Source: Clusia tigrina
Lineage: Eukaryota > Arthropoda > Insecta > Diptera > Clusiidae
Length of the DNA stretch: 64,000 nucleotides
Reading direction: 5' to 3'
Assembly: GCA_920105625.2 (NCBI GenBank)
Contig: OV050030.1
Location: 253,177,889 to 253,241,888 of the forward strand
Shown here: in pieces, positions 52,098-62,232 of the stretch
Numbering within the stretch: the first letter of the stretch is position 1
Layout: the number at the start of each line of letters is the position of its first letter
Made by a program: the position numbers and the translations under genes
The notes under the pieces: generated by a model
Told to the model about the DNA's origin: nothing
Databases searched by the model: none
The model's input: the letters and a program-made list of their open reading frames with translations, nothing else

Positions 52098-53470
52098 TTG
52101 GGACTCAAGGGTAGTATAGCTTTGAGCGATTGCTTAAATTGACAAGAGGCTCGAGTACTTTATTGTTACAAAATTTCCAGGTTCTATGACGCTCCAGTAA
52201 AAAGTTACAAGCATTTGTATGTTGCAAACTTTGATAGGTGTAGGACGTACCGTATAGAAGTTAGGGCCATTAGGAAGTTTGATCAGTGTTTGATTTGGGA
52301 CTCAAGGGTAGCATAGCTTTGAGCGATAGCTTAAATTGACAAGAGGCTCGAGTACTTTATTGTTACAAAATTTCAAGGTTTTATGACGCTCCAGCAAAAA
52401 GTTACAAGCAATAGTATGTTGCAAACTTTGATAGGTGTAGGACGTACTGTATAGAAGTTAGGGCCATTTGAAGTTTTATCAGTTTTTGATTTGGGGCTCA
52501 AAGGTAGCATAACTTTGAGCGATAGCTTAAATTGACAAGAGGCTCGAGTACTTTATTGCTACAAAATTTCAAGGTTTTATGACGCTCCAGTAAAATGTTT
52601 CAAGCATTTGTATGTTGCAAACTTTGATAGGTGTAGGACGTACCGTACAGAAGTTAGGGCCATTTGAAGTTTTATCAGTGTTTGATTTGGGACTCAAGGG
52701 TAGTATAGCTTTGAGCGATTGCTTAAATTGACAAGAGGCTCGAGTACTTTATTGTTACAAAATTTCCAGGTTCTATGACGCTCCAGTAAAAAGTTACAAG
52801 CATTTGTATGTTGCAAACTTTGATAGGTATAGGATGCACCGTATAGAAGTTGGGGCCATTTGAAGTTTTATCAGTGTTTGATTTGGGACTCAAGGGTAGC
52901 ATAGCTTTGAGCGATAGCTTAAATTGACAAGGGGCTCGAGAATCTTATTGTTATAAAATGTCAAGGTTTTATGACGCTCCAGAAAAAAGTTACAAGCATT
53001 TGTATGTTGCAAACTTTGATAGGTGTAGGACATACCGTATAGAAGTTAGGGCCATTTGAAGTTTGATCAGTGTTTGATTTGGGACTCAAGGGTAGCATAG
53101 CTTTGAGCGATTGCTTAAATTGACAAGAGGCTCGAGTACTTTATCGTTGGAAAATTTTAAGGTTTTATGACGCTCCAGTAAAAAGTTACAAGCATTTGTA
53201 TGTTGCAAAGTTTGATAGGTGTAGGAAGTACCGTATAGAAGTTAAGGCCATTTGAACTTTTGTCAGTGTTTGATTTGGGACTCAAGGGTAACATAGCTTT
53301 GAGCGATAGCTTAAATTGACAAGAGGCTCAAGTACTTTACTGTTACAAAATTTCAAGGTTTTACGACGCTCCAGTAAAAAGTTACAAGCATTAGTATGTT
53401 GCAAACTTTGATAGGTGTAGGACGTACTGTATAGAAGTTAGGGCCATTTGAAGTTTTATCAGTGTTTGAT
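52098..53470. repeat. Rearranged monomers downstream of the hexamer HOR
   Basis: A U'/D chimera at 52098 has gtagtatag and ttccaggttc, then ends gtgtaggacgtacc and ccattaggaag without a T following. It precedes a copy of 43078-43861 (52295-53078: ctccagcaaaaag, ggggctcaaagg, gttggggcc, gacatacc). Then come a D-like monomer with gattgc and tatcgttggaaaa (53079) and an A with ttttacgac (53275). Confidence 0.82.
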
Positions 53471-54360
53471 TTGGGACTCAAGGGTAGCATAGCTTTGAGC
53501 GATAGCTTAAATTGACAAGAGGCTCGAGTACTTTATCGTTGGAAAATTTTAAGGTTTTATGACGCTCCAGTAAAAAGTTACAAGCATTTGTATGTTGCAA
53601 ACTTTGATAGGTGTAGGAAGTACCGTATAGAAGTTAGGGCCATTAGGAAGTTTTATCAGTGTTTGATTTGGGACTCAAGGGTAGCATAGCTTTGAGCGAT
53701 AGCTTAAATTGACAATAGGCTCGAGTGCTTTATTGTTACAAAATTTCAAGGTTTATTGACGCTCCAGTAAAAAGTTACAAGCATTACTATGTTGCAAACT
53801 TCGATAGGTGTGGGACGTACCGTATAGAATTTAGGGCCATTTGAAGTTGTATCAGTGTTTGATTTGGGACTCAAGGGTAGTATAGCTTTGAGCGATTGCT
53901 TAAATTGACAAGAGGCTCGAGTACTTTATTCTTACAAAATTTCAAAGTTTTATGACGCTCCAGTAAAAAGTTACAAGCATTTGTATGTTGCAAACTTTGA
54001 TAGGTGTAGGACGTACCATGTAGAAGTTAGGGCCATTTTAAGTTTTATCAGTGTTTGATTTGGGACTCAAGGGTAGCATAGCTTTGAGCAATAGCTTAAA
54101 TTGACAAAAGGCTCGAGTACTTTATTGTTACAAAATTTCAAGGTTTTATGGCTCTCCAGTAAAAATTTACAAGCATTTGTATGTTGCAAATTTTGATAAG
54201 TGTAGGACGTAGCGTATAAAAGTTAGGACCATTTGAAGTTTTATCAGTGTTTGATTTGGGACTCAAGGGTAGCATAGCTTTGAGCGATAGATTAAATTGA
54301 CAAGAGGCTCGAGTAGTTTATTGTTACAAAATTTCCAGGTTTTATGACGCTCCAGTAAAA
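53471..54360. repeat. D-T-U-V-W segment (copy 2 of 44.45 kb), truncated in W
   Basis: D with tatcgttggaaaa and ggaagtacc, T, U with ttcaaagtttt and V with acaaaagg match 44450-45129 at an offset of 9,021 bp. They match 55723-56507 with small differences (tatcgttgcaaaa there). The W monomer starting at 54256 stops after about 105 bp at an out-of-register junction. Confidence 0.85.
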
Positions 54361-54370
54361 AGGGTAGTAT
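54352..54370. other. Out-of-register junction, about 101 bp lost
   Basis: Inside W the run ccagtaaaaag passes directly into ggtagtatag of a U-type monomer, so monomer position of about 106 is joined to position 12. The following monomer has a virtual start at 54351, only 95 bp after the W start at 54256. The overlap aag is shared by both parent sequences. This is the only break in monomer phase of more than 20 bp in the window. Confidence 0.9.
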
Positions 54371-55330
54371 AGATTTGAGCGATTGCTTAAATTGACAAGA
54401 GGCTCGAGTACTTTATTGTTACAAAATTTCAATTTTTTATGACGCTCCAGTAAAAAGTTTCAAGAATTTATCTGTTACAAACTTTGATAGGTGTATGACG
54501 TACCGTATAGAAGTTAGGGCCATTTGAAGTTTTGTCAGTGTTTGATTTGGGACTCAAGGGTAACATAGCTTTGAGCGATAGCTTAAATTGACAAGAGGCT
54601 CAAGTACTTTACTGTTACAAAATTTCAAGGTTTTATGACGCTCCAGTAAAAAGTTACAAGCATTAGTATGTTGCAAACTTTGATAGGTGTAGGACGTACT
54701 GTATAGAAGTTAGGGCCATTTGAAGTTTTATCAGTTTTTGATTTGGGGCCAAAGGGTAGCATAACTTTGAGCGATAGCTTAAATTGACAAGAGGCTCGAG
54801 TACTTTATTGTCACAAAATTTCAAGGTTTTATGACGCTCCAGTAAAAAGTTACAAGCATTTGTCTGTTACAAACTTTGATAGGTGTAGGACGTATCGTAT
54901 AGAAGTTAGGGCCATTTGAAGTTTTGTCAGTGTTTGATTTGGGACTCAAGGGTAACATAGCTTTGAGCGATAGCTTAAATTGACAAGAGGCTCAAGTACT
55001 TTACTGTTACAAAATTTCAAGGTTTTATGACGCTCCAGTAAAAAGTTACAAGCATTAGTATGTTGCAAACTTTGATAGGTGTAGGACGTACTGTATAGAA
55101 GTTAGGGCCATTTGAAGATTTATCAGTTTTTGATTTGGGGCTCAAGGGTAGCATAACTTTGAGCGATAGCTTAAATTGACAGGAGGCTCGAGTACTTTAT
55201 TGTTACAAAATTTCAAGGTTTTATGACGGTCCAGAAAAAAGTTACAAGCATTTGTATGTTGCAAACTTTGATAGGTGTAGGACATACCGTACAGAAGTTA
55301 GGGCCATTTGAAGTTTTATCAGTGTTTGAT
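54361..55330. repeat. Five-monomer block U/B'-A-C/B-A-C, copy 1
   Basis: The block matches 57497-58466 at an offset of 3,136 bp (16 x 196). Shared private features are the U/B' hybrid with caattttttatg and tttatctgttac, gtgtatgacg, a C/B hybrid with tgtcac, gaagatttatc before the second C, and gacaggagg in that C. This copy begins at the phase break and ends with a C that has gacggtcc and gaaaaaag, unlike copy 2. Confidence 0.85.
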
Positions 55331-57486
55331 TTGGGACTCAAGGGTAGCATAGCTTTGAGCGATAGCTTAAATTGACAATATGCTCGAGTGCTTTATTGTT
55401 ACAAAATTTCAAGGTTTATTGACGCTCCAGTAAAAAGTTACAAGCATTAGTATGTTGCAAACTTTGATAGGTGTAGGACGTACTGTATAGAAGTTAGGGC
55501 CATTTGAAGTTTTATCAGTGTTTGATTTGGGGCTCAAGGGTAGCATAACTTTGAGCGATAGCTTAAATTGACAAGAGGCTCGAGTACTTTATTGTTACAA
55601 AATTTCAAGGTTTTATGACGCTCCAGTAAAATGTTTCAAGCATTTGTATGTTGCAAACTTTGATAGGTGTAGGACGTACCGTACAGAAGTTAGGGCCATT
55701 TGAAGTTTTATCAGTGTTTGATTTGGGACTCAAGGGTAGCATAGCTTTGAGCGATAGCTTAAATTGACAAGAGGCTCGAGTACTTTATCGTTGCAAAATT
55801 TTAAGGTTTTATGACGCTCCAGTAAAAAGTTACAAGCATTTGTATGTTGCAAACTTTGATAGGTGTAGGAAGTACCGTATAGAAGTTAGGGCCATTAGGA
55901 AGTTTTATCAGTGTTTGATTTGGGACTCAAGGGTAGCATAGCTTTGAGCGATAGCTTAAATTGACAATAGGCTCGAGTGCTTTATTGTTACAAAATTTCA
56001 AGGTTTATTGACGCTCCAGTAAAAAGTTACAAGCATTACTATGTTGCAAACTTCGATAGGTGTGGGACGTACCGTATAGAATTTAGGGCCATTTGAAGTT
56101 GTATCAGTGTTTGATTTGGGACTCAAGGGTAGTATAGCTTTGAGCGATTGCTTAAATTGACAAGAGGCTCGAGTACTTTATTCTTACAAAATTTCAAAGT
56201 TTTATGACGCTCCAGTAAAAAGTTACAAGCATTTGTATGTTGCAAACTTTGATAGGTGTAGGACGTACCATGTAGAAGTTAGGGCCATTTTAGGTTTTAT
56301 CAGTGTTTGATTTGGGACTCAAGGGTAGCATAGCTTTGAGCAATAGCTTAAATTGACAAAAGGCTCGAGTACTTTATTGTTACAAAATTTCAAGGTTTTA
56401 TGGCTCTCCAGTAAAAATTTACAAGCATTTGTATGTTGCAAATTTTGATAAGTGTAGGACGTAGCGTATAAAATTTAGGACCATTTGAAGTTTTATCAGT
56501 GTTTGATTTGGGACTCAAGGGTAGCATAGCTTTGAGCGATAGATTAAATTGACAAGAGGCTCGAGTAGTTTATTGTTACAAAATTTCCAGGTTTTATGAC
56601 GCTCCAGTAAAAAGTTACAAGCATTTGTATGTTGCAAACTTTGATAGGTGTAGGGCGTACCGTACAGAAGTTAGCGCCATTTGAAGTTTTATCAATGTAT
56701 GATTTGGGACTCAAGGGTAGCATAGCTTTGCGCGATAGCTTAAATTGACAAGAGGCTCGAGTACTTTATTGTTACAAAATTTCAAGGATTTATGACGCAC
56801 CAGTAAAAAGTTACAAGCATTTGTATGTTGCAAACTTTGATAGGTGTAGGACGTATCGTATAGAAGTTAGGGCCATTTGAAGTTTCAAAGTGTTTGATTT
56901 GGGACTCAAGGGTAGCATAGCTTTGAGCGATAGCTTAAATTGACAAGAGGCTAGAGTACTTTATTGTTACAAAATTTCAAGGTCTTATGACGCTCCAGTA
57001 AAAACTTACATGCATTTGTATGTTGGAATCTTTGATAGGTGTAGGACGTACCGTATGGAAGTTAAGGCCATTTGAAGTTTTATCAGTGTTTGATTTGGGA
57101 CTCAAGGGTAGCATAGCTTTGAGCGATAGCTTAAATTGACAAGAGGCTCGAGTACTTTATTGTTACAAAATTTCAAGGTTTTATGACGCTCCAGTAAAAA
57201 GTTACAAGCATTTGTATGTTGCAAACTTTGATAGGTGTAGGACGTACCGTACAGAAGTTAGGGCCATTTGAAGTTTTATCAGTGTTTGATTTGGGACTCA
57301 AGGGTAGCATAGCTTTGAGCGATAGCTTAAATTGACAATAGGCTCGAGTGCTTTATTGTTACAAAATTTCAAGGTTTATTGACGCTCCAGTAAAAAGTTA
57401 CAAGCATTACTATGTTGCAAACTTTGATAGGTGTGGGACGTACCGTATAGAATTTAGGGCCATTTGAAGTTGTATCAGTGTTTGAT
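55331..57486. repeat. T/A, C, D, T, U, V, W, X, G-like, S, T
   Basis: The first monomer is T in its left half (acaatatgctcgagtgc, tttattgacg) and A in its right half (cattagtatg, gtactgta). C, D, T, U, V and W then give a further version of the 44.45/53.47 kb segment. X (56704, aaggatttat) ends with the one-base deletion agtttcaaag. The next monomer (56899) has ggtcttatg, tatgttgg and gtatgg. Confidence 0.8.
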
Positions 57487-57496
57487 TTGGGACTCA

Positions 57497-58466
57497 AGGG
57501 TAGTATATATTTGAGCGATTGCTTAAATTGACAAGAGGCTCGAGTACTTTATTGTTACAAAATTTCAATTTTTTATGACGCTCCAGTAAAAAGTTACAAG
57601 CATTTATCTGTTACAAACTTTGATAGGTGTATGACGTACCGTATAGAAGTTAGGGCCATTTGAAGTTTTGTCAGTGTTTGATTTGGGACTCAAGGGTAAC
57701 ATAGCTTTGAGCGATAGCTTAAATTGACAAGAGGCTCAAGTACTTTACTGTTACAAAATTTCAAGGTTTTATGACGCTCCAGTAAAAAGTTACAAGCATT
57801 AGTATGTTGCAAACTTTGATAGATGTAGGACGTACTGTATAGAAGTTAGGGCCATTTGAAGTTTTATCAGTTTTTGATTTGGGGCCCAAGGGTAGCATAA
57901 CTTTGAGCGATAGCTTAAATTGACAAGAGGCTCGATTACTTTATTGTCACAAAATTTCAAGGTTTTTTGACGCTCCAGTAAAAAGTTACAAGCATTTGTC
58001 TGTTACAAACTTTGATAGGTGTAGGACGTACCGTATAGAAGTTAGGGCCATTTGAAGTTTTGTCAGTGTTTGATTTGGGACTCAAGGGTAACATAGCTTT
58101 GAGCGATAGCTTAAATTGACAAGAGGCTCAAGTACTTTACTGTTACAAAATTTCAAGGTTTTATGACGCTCCAGTAAAAAGTTACAAGCATTAGTATGTT
58201 GCAAACTTTGATAGGTGTAGGACGTACTGTATAGAAGTTAGGGCCATTTGAAGATTTATCAGTTTTTGATTTGGGGCTCAAGGGTAGCATAACTTTGAGC
58301 GATAGCTTAAATTGACAGGAGGCTCGAGTACTTTATTGTTACAAAATTTCAAGGTTTTATGACGCTCCAGTAAAAAGTTACAAGCATTTGTATGTTGCAA
58401 ACTTTGATAGGTGTAGGACGTACCGTACAGAAGTTAGGGCCATTTGAAGTTTTATCAGTGTTTGAT
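57497..58466. repeat. Five-monomer block U/B'-A-C/B-A-C, copy 2
   Basis: Second copy of 54361-55330. Here the block is joined in register to a complete T monomer (57291) on its left, so this arrangement is probably ancestral and the one at 54361 derived by deletion. Private changes include gtagtatatat, gatagatgtagg, ggggcccaag, ctcgattac and ttttttgacg. Confidence 0.85.
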
Positions 58467-59239
58467 TTGGGACTCAAGGGTAGCATAGCTTTGAGCGATA
58501 GCTTAAATTGACAATAGGCTCGAGTGCTTTATTGTTACAAAATTTCAAGGTTTATTGACGCTCCAGTAAAAAGTTACAAGCATTACTATGTTGCAAACTT
58601 TGATAGGTGTGGGACGTACCGTATAGAATTTAGGGCCATTTGAAGTTGTATCAGTGTTTGATTTGGGACTCAAGGGTAGTATAGCTTTGAGCGATTGCTT
58701 AAATTGACAAGAGGCTCGAGTACTTTATTCTTACAAAATTTCAAGGTTTAATGACGCTCCAGTAAAAAGTTACAAGCATTTGTATGTTGCAAATTTTGAT
58801 AAGTGTAGGACGTAGCGTATAAAAGTTAGGACCATTTGAAGTTTTATCAGTATTTGATTTGGGACTCAAGGGTAGCATAGCTTTGAGCGATAGATTAAAT
58901 TGACAAGAGGCTCGAGTAGTTTATTGTTACAAAATTTCCAGGTTTTATGACGCTCCAGTAAAAAGCTACAAGCATTTGTATGTTGGAAACTTTGATAGGT
59001 GTAGGGCGTACCGTACAGAAGTTAGCGCCATTTGAAGTTTTATCAATGTATGATTTGGGACTCAAGGGTAGCATAGCTTTGAGCGATAGCTTAAATTGAC
59101 AAGGGGCTCGAGAATCTTATTGTTATAAAATGTCAAGGTTTTATGACGGTCCAGAAAAAAGTTACAAGCATTTGTATGTTGCAAACTTTGATAGGTGTAG
59201 GATATGCCGTATAGAAGTTAGGGCCATTTGAAGTTTGAT
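58467..59239. repeat. T, U/V, W, Z' monomers; last one 11 bp short
   Basis: T (58467, with tttgataggtgtggg) is followed by a U that ends as V (58663: ttcttac, then aaattttgataag and gacgtagcg), W (58859) and Z' (59055). The Z' monomer ends agtttgatttggcactc, where related copies read agtttgatcagtg followed by tttgatttgg. One tttgat of a direct repeat and the bases between are gone. Confidence 0.82.
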
Positions 59240-59246
59240 TTGGCAC
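59230..59246. other. 11 bp slippage deletion between tttgat direct repeats
   Basis: The intact relative at 60985-61010 has tttgat, cagtg, tttgat in succession before ttggcactc. Here only one tttgat remains. Loss of one repeat unit plus the spacer is the signature of replication slippage or single-strand annealing over a 6 bp repeat. Confidence 0.85.
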
Positions 59247-60219
59247 TCAAGGGTAGCATAGCTTTGAGCGATAGCTTAAATTGACAAGAGGCTCGAGTAC
59301 TTTATTGTTACAAAATTTCAAGGTCTTATGATGTTCCAGTAAAAAGTTACAAGCATTTGTATGTTGCAAACTTTGATAGGTGTATGACGTACCGTATAGT
59401 AGTTAGGGCCATTTGAAGTTTTATCAGTGTTTGATTTGGGACTCAAGGGTAGCATAGCTTTGAACGATAGCTTAAATTTACAAGAGGCTCGAGTACTTTA
59501 TTGTTATCAAATTTCAAGGTTTTATGACGCTCTAGTAAAAAGTTACAAGCATTTGTATGTTGCAAACTTTGATAGGTGTAGGACGTATCGTATAGAAGTT
59601 AAGGCCATTTGAAGTTTTATAAGTGTTTTATTTGGGACTCAAGGGTAGCATACCTTTGAGCGATAGCTTAAATTGACAAGGGGCTCGAGAATCTTATTGT
59701 TATAAAATGTCAAGGTTTTATGACGGTCCAGAAAAAATTTACAAGCATTTGTATGTTGCAAACTTTGATAGGTGTAGGACATACCGTATAGAAGTTAGGG
59801 CCATTTGAAGTTTGATCAGTGTTTGATTTGGGACTCAAGGGTAGCATAGCTTTGAGCGATAGATTAAATTGACAAGAGGCTCGAGTACTTTATTGTTACA
59901 AAATTTCAAGGTTATATGACGCTCTAGTAAAAAGTTACAAGCATTTGTATGTTGCAAACTTTGGTAGGTGTAGGACGTAGCGTATAGAAGTTAGGGCCAT
60001 TTGAAGTTTTATCAGTGTTTGATTTGGGACTCAAGGGTAGCATAGCTTTGAGCGATAGCTTAAATTGACAAGAGGCTCGAGTACTTTATTGTTACAAAAC
60101 TTCAAGGTTATATGACGCTCTAGTAAAAAGTTACAAGCATTTGTATGTTGCAAACTTTGGTAGGTGTAGGACGTAGCGTATAGAAGTTAGGGCCATTTGA
60201 AGTTTTATCAGTGTTTGAT

Positions 60220-60415
60220 TTGGGACTCAAGGGTAGCATAGCTTTGAGCGATAGCTTAAATTGACAAGAGGCTCGAGTACTTTATTGTTACAAAATTTCA
60301 AGGTTTTATGACGCTCCAGTAAAAAGTTACAAGCATTTGTATGTTGCAAACTTTGATAGGTGTAGGACGTACCGTATAGAAGTTAGGGCCATTTGAAGTT
60401 TTGTCAGTGTTTGAT
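60220..60415 (+). repeat. Consensus-like (S) monomer, reference example
   Basis: This copy differs from my by-eye consensus at one base near its end (gttttgtc for gttttatc). It shows the monomer's internal features: a 7 bp direct repeat atagctt at monomer positions 19-25 and 32-38, CTCGAG at 53-58, AAAATTT at 73-79, and the segment gtaggacgtaccgtatag that carries two CpGs. Use it as the yardstick for the variant types described elsewhere. Confidence 0.9.
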
Positions 60416-62217
60416 TTGGGACTCAAGGATGACATAGCTTTGAGCGATAGCTTAAATTGACAAGAGGCTCGAGTACTTTATTGTTAAAAATTTCAAGGTT
60501 TTATGACGCTCCAGTAAAAAGTTACAAGCATTTGTCTGTTACAAACTTTGATAGGTGTAGGACGTACCGTATAGAAGTTAGGGCCATTTGAAGTTTTGTC
60601 AGTGTTTGATTTGGGACTCAAGGGTAACATAGCTTTGAGCGATAGCTTAAGTTGACAAGAGGCTCAAGTACTTTATTGTTACAAAATTTCAAGGTTTTAT
60701 GACGCTCCAGTAAAAAGTTACAAGCATTTGTATGTTGCAAACTTTGATAGGTGTAGGACGTACCGTATAGAAGTTAGGGCCATTTGAAGTTTTATCAGTG
60801 TTTGATTTGGGACTCAAGGGTAGCATAGCTTTGAGCGATAACTTATATTGATAAGAGGCTCGAGTACTTTATTGTTAGAAAATTTTAAGGTTTTATGATG
60901 CTCCAGTAAAAAGTTACAAGCATTTGTATGTTGCAAACTTTGATAGGTGTAGGATATACCGTATAGAAGTTAGGGCCATTTGAAGTTTGATCAGTGTTTG
61001 ATTTGGCACTCAAGGGTAGCATAGCTTTGAGCGATAGCTTAAATTGACAAGAGGCTCGAGTACTTTATTGTTACAAAATTTCAAGGTCTTATGACGTTCC
61101 AGGAAAAAGTTACAAGCATTTGTATGTTGCAAACTTTGATAGGTGTAGGACGTACCGTATAGAAGTTAGGGCCATTTGAAGTTTTATCAGTGTTTGATTT
61201 GGGACTCAAGGGTAGCATAGCTTTGAACGATAGCTTAAATTTACAAGAGGCTCGAGTACTTTATTGTTATCAAATTTCAAGGTTTTCTGACGCTCTAGTA
61301 AAAAGTTACAAGCATTTGTATGTTGCAAACTTTGATAGGTGTAGGACATACCGTATAGAAGTTAGGGCCATTTGAAGTTTTATCAATGTTTGATTTGGGA
61401 CTCAAGGGTAGCATAGCTTTGAGCGATAACTTAAATTGACAAGAGGCTCGAGTACTTTATTGTTACAAAATTTCAAGGTTTTATAACGCTCCAGTAAAAA
61501 GTTAGAAGCATTAGTATGTTGCAAACTTTGATAGGTGTAGGACGTACTGAATAGAAGTTAGGGCCATTTGAAGTTTTATCAGTGTTTGATTTGGGACTCA
61601 AGGGTAGCATAACTTTGAGCGATAGCTTAAATTGACAAGAGGCTCGAGTACTTTATTGTTACAAAATTTCAAGGTTTTATGACGCTCCAGTAAAAAGTTA
61701 CAAGCATTTGTATGTTGCAAACTTTGATAGGTGTAGGACGTACCGTATAGAAGTTAGGGCCAATTGAAGTTTTATCAGTGTTTGATTTGGGACTCAAGGG
61801 GAGCATAGCTTCGAGCGATAGCTTAAATTGACAAGAGGCTCGAGTACTTTATTGTTACAAAATTTCAAGGTTTTATGACGCTCCAGTAAAAAGTTACAAG
61901 CATTTGTATGTTGCAAACTTTGATAGGTGTAGGACATACCGTATAGAAGGTAGAGCCATTTGAAGTTTTATCCGTGTTTGATTTGTGACTCAAGGGTAGC
62001 ATAGCTTTGAGCGATAACTTAAAGTGACAAGAGTCTAGAGTTCTTTATTGTCACAAAATTTCAAGGTTTTATGACGCTTCAGTAAAAAGTTACAAGCATT
62101 TGTATGTTGCAAACTTTGATAGGTGTAGGACGTACCGTATATAAGTTAGGGCCATTTGAAGTTTTATCAGTGTTTGATTTGGGACTCAAGGGTAGCATAG
62201 CTTTCAGCGATAGCTTA

Positions 62218-62232
62218 AATTGAGAAGAGTAC
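62218..62232. other. 7 bp deletion in a D-like monomer
   Basis: The usual tgacaagaggctcgagtac is shortened to tgagaagagtac, which removes the CTCGAG site. The monomer at 62179 is 189 bp. An ag dinucleotide is present at both deletion ends. Confidence 0.8.
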
